Of a stretch of DNA of 64,000 nt, positions 21,785 to 30,391 are shown one piece after another. The DNA lies in the NCBI RefSeq assembly GCF_005146945.1, contig NZ_SWMS01000001.1:496001-560000 (forward strand), written 5' to 3'. Position 1 is the first letter of the stretch. Each line of letters starts with the position of its first letter. This stretch comes from Prauserella endophytica (GTDB lineage Bacteria; Actinomycetota; Actinomycetes; Mycobacteriales; Pseudonocardiaceae). Under the pieces are notes generated by a model. The model worked only from the letters and a program-made list of their open reading frames with translations, had not been told where the DNA came from and did not search any database. The translations under genes were made by a program, and so were the position numbers.

Positions 21785-22027
21785 TCAGTGCAGGCCGAAG
21801 ACCTTCCCCTTGCGCTGCAGGTCGTCGATGTAGGCGACCGCGACGTGAGCGAAGTTCACCTGCAGGTTCACGTCCTCCCTGGTGCGGATGGTCTGGACCG
21901 ATCCGTGGTCGAGGTACAGGTAGAGCTGCTTCGTGAGCTCGGCGACGTCGTCGGGATGCACGGAGAACAGCAGCGGTTCGCCACCGCTGACCAGGTGCAG
22001 GACCAGCGTGGGTTTCTCATCGGCCAT
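21785..22027 (-). CDS. Small conserved protein of unknown function beside espG
   Basis: An 80-residue acidic protein (MADEKPTLVLHLVSGGEPLLF). It contains two beta-rich stretches and an amphipathic helix, with no signal peptide or membrane segment. The family was not recognised. It is divergent from the espG-like gene with about 120 bp between them, so it may belong to the ESX locus. Start ATG 22025-22027 is chosen over an in-frame start at 22120 because the longer N-terminus looks non-coding; no strong ribosome binding site is visible. Confidence 0.6.
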   Translation of the reverse strand: MADEKPTLVLHLVSGGEPLLFSVHPDDVAELTKQLYLYLDHGSVQTIRTREDVNLQVNFAHVAVAYIDDLQRKGKVFGLH

Positions 22028-22146
22028 GCGGTCCACAACAGCAGCCCGTGATCGCCCCGGCAAGATTGGTTCGCTGACAGCGGAGCCTTCGAGGCTGCTG
22101 ATAACGTGCGTTCCCAGCAAACGAGGAAATTCGGGGGAGCTGGGAA

Positions 22147-22929
22147 ATGGCGCATTCGTTCTCGCTGTCGCTCGTGGCGGTCGACATGCTGCTGGAGCAC
22201 CTCAAGCTGGGCAAGGCGCCGTTCCCGTTCCAGATCCCTCACATGGGCACCACCCACACGCAGCGAGCCCAGGTCAGGGAGGCGGTCTTCCGTGACCTGG
22301 AGAACCGTGACCTGTTCAGCCGTGGTCGGCTCGACGCCGACGCGCAGCTCGCGCTGGAGACTTTCGTGAAGGCTCCGCTGGCGGTCGCGGCGGCCGCGCA
22401 GCTGAAGAAGGACGACAAGCTGTTCGCGAGAGCGGCCTCGGACGGCCAGTTCGCGGTGGTCGCGAGACAGGACGGCAACCTGCTGGTGTTCGAGGAGGTC
22501 AGGCCTACGAACTTCGTCTCGGCGATCGTCGACCTCCTGCCCCTGACGCCCGCGGCCGGAGGCCAGTCGGTGACGGTCGCGAAGCCGGCTCCGCGTCGCA
22601 GGCCCCGCCACGGAGCGCCCGACGAGGGCGGCTACGACCCGTTCGCGGGCGTGGCCCCGCCGCGTTCGCACTCGGCGTCGCAGGAGCGTGCGGTGGCGAG
22701 GCTGTTCGAGAAGCCGAAGGAAGGAATCGGCCAGTTCGCGGCGTTCGTGCGCGGCCGGGACGGCAAGGAGGTAAGCCTCGGTCCGATCGCGTGGTTCGAC
22801 ACCGAGGACGGCCGGTACTTCTGCACCCAGCGGGAGGCGGAGGACGGCCAGCAGTGGCTGACCTACGCGCCCGGCGACAACGCCCGCATCGCGCAGCAGC
22901 TGTATGCCCAGCTAGAGGGCTATCTGTAG
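22147..22929 (+). CDS. EspG-family ESX (type VII) secretion chaperone
   Basis: A 260-residue protein of the EspG family, cytosolic chaperones that bind PE-PPE type substrates of ESX systems. The N-terminal FSLSLVAVDMLLEHLKLG and the RGRLDADAQLALETFVKAP segment are typical; a low-complexity Pro/Arg linker (about 145-180) precedes the C-terminal domain FAAFVRGRDGKEVSLGPIAWFDTEDGRYF. It begins a run with the small helical protein, the lipoprotein and the PPE-like protein; no ESX core ATPase or membrane component is in the window. Confidence 0.85.
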   Translation: MAHSFSLSLVAVDMLLEHLKLGKAPFPFQIPHMGTTHTQRAQVREAVFRDLENRDLFSRGRLDADAQLALETFVKAPLAVAAAAQLKKDDKLFARAASDGQFAVVARQDGNLLVFEEVRPTNFVSAIVDLLPLTPAAGGQSVTVAKPAPRRRPRHGAPDEGGYDPFAGVAPPRSHSASQERAVARLFEKPKEGIGQFAAFVRGRDGKEVSLGPIAWFDTEDGRYFCTQREAEDGQQWLTYAPGDNARIAQQLYAQLEGYL

Positions 22930-23062
22930 CCGAAGTGGAACCGGACGTGGCCGTGGCCGCGTCATACCGCGGTCGTGGAGAGGATTCTGTGAACGCCCGT
23001 CGCGGTGGGTGGTCGACTTGTAAACTGCCGTCGGACGACACAGGCGAGGATGTGGGGTAACG

Positions 23063-23527
23063 ATGCCGATCGCATGGGATTCGGGGGAGGCGCCGGACAC
23101 CAGCGCGTGGGGCGCTGCCATCGGCAAAGCGGTGTCCGCGGTGGACACCAAGGCCATCGGGGAGGCGAAGGCCGCGACGCAGCAGTTGATCAGCGCCGCC
23201 AACTCGGGCCACTTCCGTATTAGCGAGGGAGCAGTCACACCGCTGCGGAACGCGCTGGTCGAAATGCAGAGTCGCCTCGACCGGCTTAGCGCCGAAACAT
23301 TCTTCTGGATCACCCAGGCACCGAAGCTGGGGAGTCACGATTACGGCCAGACCGTCGCGCAGCACGACCAAAAGGGCGGAGGGGGTGCTGCCGGCTCAGC
23401 TGCCGCTGTTGCCGACCAACTCCGTCAGGTGCTCGAAGACGCCGACAAGGCCTTGGGACAGGCCGTCAAGAACTACCAGGAAAACGAGGCGGCGACCGCC
23501 CAGGGACTCGCGACGCGTGAGGCTTGA
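23063..23527 (+). CDS. Small helical protein of the ESX locus, possible secreted partner
   Basis: A 154-residue, largely helical protein with no signal peptide (MPIAWDSGEAPDTSAWGAA). Two long amphipathic helices (about 20-85) are separated by a Gly-rich turn (about 108-115) from a third (about 118-148). The helical-hairpin design and its place between an EspG chaperone and a PPE-like protein suggest a WXG100/PE-like ESX substrate, but no WXG motif is present. A TAAACT box lies about 35 bp upstream. Confidence 0.55.
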   Translation: MPIAWDSGEAPDTSAWGAAIGKAVSAVDTKAIGEAKAATQQLISAANSGHFRISEGAVTPLRNALVEMQSRLDRLSAETFFWITQAPKLGSHDYGQTVAQHDQKGGGGAAGSAAAVADQLRQVLEDADKALGQAVKNYQENEAATAQGLATREA

Positions 23528-23533
23528 TTGACA

Positions 23534-24124
23534 ATGCGAGTTAGGACGCTCCGTACGTTGCCGTTTGCCGTCGTGGTCACTGGGCTATGCCTGCTCGCTG
23601 GCTGCGCGAGTAGCGAAGGGGGCACCGCATCGCCCACGCCGGGCAACTCACCGAGTAGCGCGGCTACGAGTGACGAGTCGCCGACTTCGTCCGCCGCGCC
23701 GACCGATCAAGCAGGTTCGCCCGAGGCGATAGACCCCTGCGTCTTGCTGACTGTGGCTGAAGCCGAGCAGTTCGGCAGCTTCACCGAGCCTGAGACTCGC
23801 GATGAGCTCGGCGCCCGCGGGTGCAGCTATTACCCGAAGCGGGACGGGAGCAGCGCAGGGTCCCTGCCGACGTTGATCGTCGGCGTACGCGACGAGCAGG
23901 CCGTGGACGAGGTGAACGATGTCGGACTGGGAATCAACACCGGGCAGCTCAACGGACGTGAGATCGCGCAGGTGCCAGGGCCCGGTGGCTGCATTATCGC
24001 TCTCGCGCTGAGTGATCAAGCTCGTGTCGACATCGGTGTGACTGGCCTCGACACGGAGCCCGCATGTGAACTGGCGGCCCAGGTCGCCGATGTTGTCGAA
24101 CCAAAGTTGCCGTCGGAGGGGTAG
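23534..24124 (+). CDS. DUF3558 lipoprotein
   Basis: A 196-residue predicted lipoprotein. The signal peptide ends with lipobox LLAGC (cleavage before Cys about residue 23), followed by a Ser/Thr/Pro-rich linker to about residue 60, then a DUF3558 domain starting DPCVLLTVAEAEQFG with two further Cys pairs. Such proteins are common beside ESX substrates in Pseudonocardiaceae. ATG 23534 is preferred over an in-frame TTG at 23528. It is 6 bp from the preceding stop and 5 bp before the PPE-like gene. Confidence 0.8.
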   Translation: MRVRTLRTLPFAVVVTGLCLLAGCASSEGGTASPTPGNSPSSAATSDESPTSSAAPTDQAGSPEAIDPCVLLTVAEAEQFGSFTEPETRDELGARGCSYYPKRDGSSAGSLPTLIVGVRDEQAVDEVNDVGLGINTGQLNGREIAQVPGPGGCIIALALSDQARVDIGVTGLDTEPACELAAQVADVVEPKLPSEG

Positions 24125-24129
24125 GCGAC

Positions 24130-25614
24130 ATGACCACCGCGCATCCGCCGCAGTACACACCGGAACAGCTCGCGCAGATGGCGCCAGCCCAACGGCAACA
24201 GGCGCTCAATGAGATGGCCGAGGCTGGAGTCGACACGACCGGACTGTTCGGTCTGATCGAGCGGGTCCAGGCGAGGATGCAGGCCGGCCAGCAAGCCGAT
24301 GACATCGCGAACAACCAGGTTCGCGAGCTGTCATCGGGCGACGTGCAGTACGTGGAGGGCCTGCAGCCTTCCGGGGCCGACTATCAGGGCCACGACCACA
24401 GTGCCATGACCCATTATCTGGCGCAGAACCTCAACACTGAGGAAGTCGTCAAGATCTCTGACGCCTACCACGAACTGCACACCGCGTTCAAGGAGTTCTC
24501 GGACCAGCTGAAGGAGGCCGTCGGCAAGTCCCAGCACGAGTGGGAAGGTGCGGCAGCCGATCAGGCGCACGGGTACTTCCAGAGCCTCAGCACCTGGGCC
24601 GATGGGAACTCCCAGAACGCTCAGCTCGCCTCCGAGGTCATGTACCAGCAGTCCGAGGCGGCGACCACCGCCAAGAACAGCATGCCCGAAGAGGTTCCCT
24701 TCAACTGGGAAACCGAGATGCAGCGCTGGGGCAGTAACCCGTTCAACATCGTCTCCAACATGAACGAGACGTTCGAGACGTACCAGCGCAGCCAGGAGGT
24801 CCATTCCGAGGCCGCGCGGGTGATGACCCAGTACGACAACGATCTCTACACGGCCGCCTCGAAGCAGCCCGTGTTCGCCGAGCCGCCGAAGTTCGGCACT
24901 GGCAACGGCGAGGGCACCGGGCTCAAGCCGCCGGGCACCGGCATCAGCATGCCCGGCAACGGGGGGACCGACGCGTCCGGTTACAGCGGCGGCTCGATTC
25001 CCGGTGGGAGCACCGTCCCCGGCGGGAGTGGGGGTGGCAGCTACGGCGGTGGCGGTTCCGGTCCCGGCGGTCCCGGCGGGGGTTACTCGTCGCCGGCGCC
25101 GTTGCCCGGCAGCTACACCGGTAGCACGCCCGGCACCGCTCCATCCGGCTACCGGCCGCCCACCACGAGCAGGCCGAGGGTGCCCACCGGGAACGGCAAC
25201 AGCAACTTCAACAGCATGGGTCCCATGCCGATGGGTCCCATGGGCGGTGGCGGAAGCTACGGCGCGGGCGGGTCCGACTACGCCAGCAAGCTGGGGCGCG
25301 GCGGGGCCGGTGGCTTCGGTCCCGGTGGCAGCGCCGGTGCCGGTGGGGTTCCGGGCGCGGGTGCGGCCTCCGGTGCCGCGTCCGGCGCAGCCAAGCCCGG
25401 CATGGGCCCCATGGGCGGCGGTGCGGCGGCGCCCGGCGCCGCCGCGGCGGCAGGCCGGGGCGGTATGGGTGCCGCGGGCATGGGCGCAGGAGCCGGCCGT
25501 GGCCAGGGCAGCGAGGATGCCGAGCACCAGCGGCCCACCTACCTCGTCGAGGGCGACCCCGACGAGGTGTTCGGCACCGACCAGCGCACGGCGCCGCCCG
25601 TCATCGGCGAATAA
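24130..25614 (+). CDS. PPE-like ESX substrate with a glycine-rich tail
   Basis: A 494-residue protein. The N-terminal half (about 1-260) is helical and contains WEGAAADQAHGYF near residue 138, a W-X-G turn between two helices as in WXG100/PPE domains. The C-terminal half (about 260-470) is low complexity, rich in Gly, Pro, Ser and Met with repeats such as PMGPMGGG, then a conserved acidic end LVEGDPDEVFGTDQ. It is probably secreted by an ESX system with the EspG encoded in the same run as chaperone. A hairpin terminator follows. Confidence 0.75.
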   Translation: MTTAHPPQYTPEQLAQMAPAQRQQALNEMAEAGVDTTGLFGLIERVQARMQAGQQADDIANNQVRELSSGDVQYVEGLQPSGADYQGHDHSAMTHYLAQNLNTEEVVKISDAYHELHTAFKEFSDQLKEAVGKSQHEWEGAAADQAHGYFQSLSTWADGNSQNAQLASEVMYQQSEAATTAKNSMPEEVPFNWETEMQRWGSNPFNIVSNMNETFETYQRSQEVHSEAARVMTQYDNDLYTAASKQPVFAEPPKFGTGNGEGTGLKPPGTGISMPGNGGTDASGYSGGSIPGGSTVPGGSGGGSYGGGGSGPGGPGGGYSSPAPLPGSYTGSTPGTAPSGYRPPTTSRPRVPTGNGNSNFNSMGPMPMGPMGGGGSYGAGGSDYASKLGRGGAGGFGPGGSAGAGGVPGAGAASGAASGAAKPGMGPMGGGAAAPGAAAAAGRGGMGAAGMGAGAGRGQGSEDAEHQRPTYLVEGDPDEVFGTDQRTAPPVIGE

Positions 25615-25621
25615 GCGCAGC

Positions 25622-25658
25622 AGAAGGGGCCCCGAGCCCGAAGCTCGGAGCCCCTTCT
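25622..25658. terminator. Hairpin terminator between the PPE-like gene and glfT1
   Basis: A 16-bp stem with one mismatch (25622-25637 with 25643-25658) and a 5-nt loop between two convergent genes. Confidence 0.85.
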
Positions 25659-25668
25659 CGGGAGAGGG

Positions 25669-26565
25669 TCAGTAGCGGAAGAAGCGTTCCCTGCGGCCCT
25701 GACGGACCAGGCGTAGCCACTGCGCGAACGCCTTCGGGTCCCGCTTCACGCCCACGAAGTACAGGCCGAAGCGCAGCACTTCCAGAGCGCCGATCTTGCG
25801 CATCCCCGGCTGCGACAGCAGGTAGCCCCTGTTGCGGTAGGTGTAGTACCGCTTGACGTCGTTCTCCGGGTCCTGCGCGTGGAACCGGCCGCCCAGCATC
25901 GGCTTGAACTCGTCCGAGCCGTTCGGATGCAGGTAGGCCGTGCGCAGCGACGTGCCGAACGGCAGGCCCGAGCGGACGAGCCTGCGGTGCAGCTCCACCT
26001 CGTCGCCACGGAAGAACAGCCGCAGGTCGGGCACGCCCGTGACCTCCAGTGTCGACGCGCGGAACAGCGCCCCGTTCATGAGCGAGGCGATGCCCGGCAG
26101 GAAGTCGGTGCCCAGCTCGGCCGACGAGCGCTTCCACGTCAGCCCCCTGCGCAGGGGGAACGCGAGCCGTTCCGGGGCGTCGATGTTGACCACCATCGGC
26201 GAGACCTCGGCGAGGTCGCGCTGCCGGGCCTCGTCGAGCAGCACCTGCAGCACGTGCTCGTCGGCGGGCCTTCCGTCGTCGTCGGCGAGCCACACCCAGT
26301 CGGCGCCCAGCGCCAGCGCATGCAGCATCCCGAGCGCGAACCCGCCCGCGCCGCCCAGGTTGCGGTGGGACGGCAGGTAGGTGGCGGGCAGCGAGTACGC
26401 CTCGACCACGTCGCGCGCGGGCACGTCGGGGCCGTTGTCGACCACGATGAGGTGGTCCACGGGCCGCGTCTGTGCCTCGATCACCTTCAGTGACTCGGCC
26501 AGCAGCTCCCGCCGGTGGCGGGTGACCACCACGGCGACGACGGCGCCCTCCGGCAACGGCTCCAT
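25669..26565 (-). CDS. glfT1: Galactofuranosyltransferase GlfT1
   Basis: A 298-residue GT2-family enzyme matching Rv3782, which adds the first two galactofuranose units to the decaprenyl-PP-GlcNAc-Rha linker. Features are VVVTRHRRELLAESLK, VDNGPD, the HRNLGGAGGFALGM loop, metal-binding WLADDDGRP and FFRGDEVELHRR, and YYTYRNRGY near the C-terminus. ATG 26563-26565 behind GAGGTGG is preferred over the GTG at 26574. It is the last gene of the wzm-wzt-glfT1 unit. Confidence 0.93.
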   Translation of the reverse strand: MEPLPEGAVVAVVVTRHRRELLAESLKVIEAQTRPVDHLIVVDNGPDVPARDVVEAYSLPATYLPSHRNLGGAGGFALGMLHALALGADWVWLADDDGRPADEHVLQVLLDEARQRDLAEVSPMVVNIDAPERLAFPLRRGLTWKRSSAELGTDFLPGIASLMNGALFRASTLEVTGVPDLRLFFRGDEVELHRRLVRSGLPFGTSLRTAYLHPNGSDEFKPMLGGRFHAQDPENDVKRYYTYRNRGYLLSQPGMRKIGALEVLRFGLYFVGVKRDPKAFAQWLRLVRQGRRERFFRY

Positions 26566-26575
26566 GGCTGCCACC

Positions 26576-27394
26576 TCAGTCGCCGCTCAGCGCCGGTGCG
26601 CCTTCGAGCCGGTCGAGTGTCTCCTGGCTGACGTTGTGGAAGGGATCCCTGCCCTTGTACGCGGTGAGGACCTCGCGCAGCGGGCCCTGCATCTTCATCC
26701 GGCCCTCGTCCATCCAGATGGCCGAGGTGCACAACTCCAGCAGCAGGTCGTCCTGGTGAGACGCGAACACCAGCAGGCCGGAGCGCTTGACCAGGTCCAC
26801 GAGCCGGTCGCGCGCCTTGTTCAAGAACGCCGCGTCCACAGCGCCGATGCCCTCGTCGAGCAGCAGGATCTCGGGGTCGATCGACGTCACCACGCCCAGC
26901 GCGAGCCGCACCCGCATGCCGGTCGAGTACGTGCGCAGCGGCATCGAGAGGTAGTCGCCGAGCTCGGTGAAGTCCGCGATGTCGTCGACGCGCTTCTCCA
27001 TCTGCTTGCGAGTCATGCCCAGGTACAGGCCACGGATCATGATGTTCTCGTAGCCGGAGATCTCCTGGTCCATGCCGACGCCGAGGTCGAAGACCGGCGC
27101 CACGCGCCCGTTGACGCGCGCGGAGCCGCGCGTGGGCTCGTAGATGCCGGAGAGCAGGCGCAGGAGGGTCGACTTGCCCGCACCGTTGTGGCCGACCAGG
27201 CCGATGCGGTCGCCGCTCTTGACCGACAGGGTGATGTCGTGCAGCGCCTCGATGATGGGCACCTTGCTGTCGGTGCCGATCTTGCCGCCGACCTTGCCCA
27301 GCACGCGCTTCTTCAGCGAGCGGGTCTTCGCGTCGAAGATCGGGAAGTCGACCGACGCGTTCCAGACGTCAATGCTGATCATCTTTGTCGTCAC
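26576..27394 (-). CDS. wzt: ABC exporter ATPase Wzt, galactan export
   Basis: A 272-residue ABC ATPase of the polysaccharide-export type. Walker A GHNGAGKSTLL, signature YSTGMRVRLAL, Walker B ILLLDEGIG and switch ASHQ are intact. It lacks the long C-terminal carbohydrate-binding domain of O9a-type Wzt, like Rv3781. With Wzm it should move lipid-linked galactan across the membrane. The GTG at 27392-27394 overlaps the wzm stop (GTGA); ATG 27382 is also possible. Confidence 0.93.
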   Translation of the reverse strand: MTTKMISIDVWNASVDFPIFDAKTRSLKKRVLGKVGGKIGTDSKVPIIEALHDITLSVKSGDRIGLVGHNGAGKSTLLRLLSGIYEPTRGSARVNGRVAPVFDLGVGMDQEISGYENIMIRGLYLGMTRKQMEKRVDDIADFTELGDYLSMPLRTYSTGMRVRLALGVVTSIDPEILLLDEGIGAVDAAFLNKARDRLVDLVKRSGLLVFASHQDDLLLELCTSAIWMDEGRMKMQGPLREVLTAYKGRDPFHNVSQETLDRLEGAPALSGD

Positions 27395-28281
27395 ACCCAA
27401 TACGAGACGCGAGCACGGTAGTTGCGCATCACCAACAGCGCCAGGGCCCAGCCGACGATCGTGAAGGCGCCGACCACGACCCAGTGGTGCCAGCTCTGCT
27501 CGTTGCCGATCAGCGGCGCGCGCACGAGCTGGATGAAGTGGTACAGCGGGTTCAGCTCGGCGACGAGGTCCCGCCAGCCGACGCTCTCCCCGAACTTGTC
27601 CTTGAGGATGTCGGTGGACCAGACGATCGGCGTCATGAAGAACAGCAGGTTGATCAGGCTCGAGACGACCTGCGGGATGTCGCGGAACCGTGTGGAAGCG
27701 ATGCCGAACAGCAGCACGACCCAGCCCGCGTTGATCGCCACCAGAACGAAGGCCGGGATGGCGAGCAGCACGCTCCAGCTCAGGCCCGGCTGGGGGACAC
27801 CGCCCTCGGTGATCGAGTAGCCCGACGTGGTCACCGGGCCCCAGAAGATCGCGATCACGATCACGTAGATGACCATGTTGTGGGCGAGCATGATGCTCTG
27901 CCGCCACACCGTGCGCAGTACGTACACCGACAGCGGAGCGGGCAGATGCTTGATCAGCCCCTCGTTCGCGATGAACGTGTCCGTGCCCTCCGTCAGGCAC
28001 CCCAGAATGAAGTACCAGACGATGAAGCCGGCCGTGATGTAGGGCAGGAACGTCCCGATCTCGGCGTCGAACAGTTGCGAGTACAGCAGGCCGAGACCGA
28101 GCGCGGTGATGCCCATGCTCAGGGTGATCCACAGTGGCCCGAGCACCGAGCGGCGGTACCGCTGCTTGATGTCCTGCCAGGCGAGGTGGCCCCACAGCTC
28201 GCGCTGCCGGGCGCCGTCCCTGAGGTCGGCGAACGCGCGGCGGAAGGTTCGGCTGTCCGAAGCGGGTGGTGCCGAAGTCAT
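27391..28281 (-). CDS. wzm: ABC exporter permease Wzm, galactan export
   Basis: A 296-residue ABC-2 type permease with six membrane segments. The LAWQDIKQRYRRSVLGPLW interfacial helix at the N-terminus and LNPLYHFIQLVRAPLIG near the C-terminus are family hallmarks. It matches Rv3783. ATG 28279-28281 (MTSAPPASD) is used because the longer frame is unlike the family. It leads the wzm-wzt-glfT1 operon. Confidence 0.92.
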   Translation of the reverse strand: MTSAPPASDSRTFRRAFADLRDGARQRELWGHLAWQDIKQRYRRSVLGPLWITLSMGITALGLGLLYSQLFDAEIGTFLPYITAGFIVWYFILGCLTEGTDTFIANEGLIKHLPAPLSVYVLRTVWRQSIMLAHNMVIYVIVIAIFWGPVTTSGYSITEGGVPQPGLSWSVLLAIPAFVLVAINAGWVVLLFGIASTRFRDIPQVVSSLINLLFFMTPIVWSTDILKDKFGESVGWRDLVAELNPLYHFIQLVRAPLIGNEQSWHHWVVVGAFTIVGWALALLVMRNYRARVSYWV

Positions 28282-28372
28282 CGTGGGCGTTTCCGTGGGG
28301 TCAACGGTGCTTGTGGCGTGCACGAGATACGAGGGTACTGGCGACGGATGAAGGCGATCGCGCGCGTCCGCC

Positions 28373-29161
28373 TCAACCCGTGAGCCGCACCACGACCTGG
28401 CAGTCTTCGTAGGAGTACGCCTCGTACGAGAACTGCACACCTGTGCGCTCGGCGTATTCCCGCCACGCCCGGTACTCGTGGTCCTGCCAGCCGGGGTAGT
28501 TGAAGAACTCGTCGAACGCGATCACGGATCCCGCCCGCAACCGGGGTCCGACGAGGTCGAGCACGGTCTTCGCGGAGCTGTAGAGGTCGCTGTCCACGTG
28601 CACGAAGTCGACGGGCTGCCCGTGCTGCTCCAGGAAGGCGGGCAGCGTGTCGGCGAAGAGCCCGACCACCAGTTCCGCACCCGGTACGTCCGGTAGGTCC
28701 GTCCTCGCGAACGCGCCCGCGGGCATCCCGGCCAGCCACGGCTCGGGCAGGCCCTCGAACGAGTCGAAGCCGTACACCTCGCCGCCGTCGCGGGCCTCCG
28801 CGATGTGCCGGAGGGTGTTGCCGGAAGCGACGCCGAACTCCAGCGCGAGGCCGCCCTCGGGGGCCAGCGAGAGCGCGTAGCGCAGCGTCTCCCACGGCTT
28901 GCGGAAGTGCCGTGCGCCGATCAGGTGCTGGCGGGCGAAGCGGTGGCTCTCGGCCGCGGCCTCGCGGTCGCCCGCGTACACGATGTCGCGCCGGCTTCGG
29001 ACCTCGAACTCGACGACCCGGTCGAGCAGGCGCGCCGTGTCCCGCCGCAGCTCGGTGACCTCCCGCTCGAGTCGTTCCAGCTTGCGCAGCTGTGGGGCCT
29101 GCGCAGCCTCGACGGCGCGAACGAGTTTCGCGCGCAGTGCGTGCCGGAGGTTTCGGCGCAT
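28373..29161 (-). CDS. Class I SAM-dependent methyltransferase (TylF/MycF-like)
   Basis: A 262-residue protein. A positively charged N-terminal helix and coiled-coil (about 1-65, LRKLERLEREVTELRRDTARLL) precede a Rossmann methyltransferase domain with LALEFGVASGNTLRHIAE (SAM loop), VYGFDSFEGLPE, DFVHVDSDLYSS and VIAFDEFFNYPGW. The Asp-rich DSDLY and DEFF sites fit the metal-dependent sugar O-methyltransferases of the TylF/MycF group. It is divergent from the GT29-like gene, and both have leaderless promoters in a 97-bp gap, so it may methylate the same glycan. Confidence 0.8.
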   Translation of the reverse strand: MRRNLRHALRAKLVRAVEAAQAPQLRKLERLEREVTELRRDTARLLDRVVEFEVRSRRDIVYAGDREAAAESHRFARQHLIGARHFRKPWETLRYALSLAPEGGLALEFGVASGNTLRHIAEARDGGEVYGFDSFEGLPEPWLAGMPAGAFARTDLPDVPGAELVVGLFADTLPAFLEQHGQPVDFVHVDSDLYSSAKTVLDLVGPRLRAGSVIAFDEFFNYPGWQDHEYRAWREYAERTGVQFSYEAYSYEDCQVVVRLTG

Positions 29162-29167
29162 CACCGG

Positions 29168-29173
29168 ATCATA
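29168..29173 (-). promoter_or_regulatory. Methyltransferase -10 element (TATGAT)
   Basis: TATGAT on the minus strand lies 6 nt before the ATG at 29161, one of the best -10 matches in the window. Confidence 0.6.
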
Positions 29174-29244
29174 GGCGCAGGACTGCGCCGTTCGGAGCAC
29201 TCGGTAGCTGTGTGTGTACGCGTTGCGCACTGCCGGTGTGCTGA

Positions 29245-29250
29245 TAGCTT
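29245..29250 (+). promoter_or_regulatory. GT29-like gene -10 element (TAGCTT)
   Basis: TAGCTT lies 8 nt before the ATG at 29259. Confidence 0.5.
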
Positions 29251-29258
29251 GCGTTCAC

Positions 29259-29918
29259 ATGGATAGCGACGTCCGGGCGCCGAACCTCCTGAGGAGCCTG
29301 CTCGAGGCGTACGCCGACCGCCCCGATCCGCGCTCGGTCGCCGTCGTGGGCAACCAGCCGCTCGCCCCGGACGAGCAGCGGGCCAAGGCCATCGATTCGT
29401 GCGACCTCGTCTTCCGGGTCAACGGCTTCGTGTGCGACGAGCCGGGCGGGCGGCCCACCGTCGGCCACCGAACGCACGTCGTGGTGTTCAACCGGGCCCT
29501 GCGGGCCACGAAGTGGGTGTTCGACGACTACCCCTCGCGGCTGTACCTGCTGGTGGAGCCGGGCAGGCTGCACTGGGAGCCCGAGGACATCCCGCAGTGG
29601 TGGCCCGCCGATCTCGGCTTCGTCCCCGTGTCCAACCGCGACGTGACGCTGCCGCTGTCGGAGGCACTCGACCTGCCGACGCAGGCTGAGGGCACGTGGG
29701 CCACCACGGGCACGATGGCGGCGTGGATCGCGCGGACGTCCTTCCCCGACGCGGAGCTGGTGCTCACCGGCTTCTCGTTCATCGACGACCCACACCAGAC
29801 GTCCTGGGAGCACGCGGCGGGAGATTCGTGCATCGTGGGACCGGAGCACCAGATCGCCGCCGAGGGCAGGCTGCTGGAGTCCTGGACCAGGACGGGCAAC
29901 ACCAAGTTCCTCCGCTGA
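29259..29918 (+). CDS. Glycosyltransferase family 29 (sialyltransferase-like)
   Basis: A 219-residue soluble protein with the motif order of GT29 sialyltransferases. Motif L-like VAVVGNQPL then AIDSCDLVFRVNGF (residues about 27-57), motif S-like TTGTMAAWIA then AELVLTGFSF (about 150-175), and HQIAAE near residue 200 matching the HxxxxE very-small motif. GT29 enzymes move a nonulosonic acid from its CMP donor. A complete CMP-pseudaminic acid pathway starts 450 bp downstream, so this is the best candidate pseudaminyltransferase. No signal peptide or membrane helix is present, so it should act in the cytoplasm. Confidence 0.72.
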   Translation: MDSDVRAPNLLRSLLEAYADRPDPRSVAVVGNQPLAPDEQRAKAIDSCDLVFRVNGFVCDEPGGRPTVGHRTHVVVFNRALRATKWVFDDYPSRLYLLVEPGRLHWEPEDIPQWWPADLGFVPVSNRDVTLPLSEALDLPTQAEGTWATTGTMAAWIARTSFPDAELVLTGFSFIDDPHQTSWEHAAGDSCIVGPEHQIAAEGRLLESWTRTGNTKFLR

Positions 29919-29947
29919 CCACCGAGAACCCCAAAGGAAAACATGCA

Positions 29948-30391
29948 GTGAACCCAGTGAACCCGTTGAGAGCGCTTCGTCAGGGCGCCGCCGCGAGGCT
30001 CGCCAGGCTCGTCGACTTCCGCATCGACGACCGTATGCGCGGGCACGTCGAGCGCATCGAGCGGCACGCCGGGCGGCTCGCCGAGCAGGAGCGGCGGGTC
30101 GCCGACCTGGCGGCGGAGCTCGACCGGGTCCGCGGCGACCTGCGCTGGACGACCGGCGAGGTGGAGCGCCTGATCCCGCACGTCGCCGCGCAGGAGGCCC
30201 GGCTGGAGGACCTGCGCGCCAAGATCGCACTCACTCCGCCCGCCGACAAGGCGGAGCTGGCCGAGGCGCGCTCGCTGGTCGAGGAGGTGCAGCGCCAGCA
30301 CGCCCAGGTGCGCGTGCGGCTCACGGGGATCGCGCGGTACGAGGAGCGGCTGCGCAAGCTGGAGGACCGTGCGGGCGCCAGTGGACACTGA
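29948..30391 (+). CDS. Coiled-coil protein of the pse locus, function unknown
   Basis: A 147-residue protein with an Arg/Ala-rich N-terminal amphipathic helix (about 1-25), then heptad-like repeats rich in Glu, Arg and Leu through residue 140 (RVADLAAELDRVRGDL and similar). No family was recognised. It lies 29 bp after the GT29-like gene and overlaps pseH by 23 bp, so it is co-transcribed; a scaffold or chain-length role is possible but unproven. GTG 29948 follows AAAGGAAAA; GTG 29957 is an alternative. Confidence 0.65.
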   Translation: MNPVNPLRALRQGAAARLARLVDFRIDDRMRGHVERIERHAGRLAEQERRVADLAAELDRVRGDLRWTTGEVERLIPHVAAQEARLEDLRAKIALTPPADKAELAEARSLVEEVQRQHAQVRVRLTGIARYEERLRKLEDRAGASGH

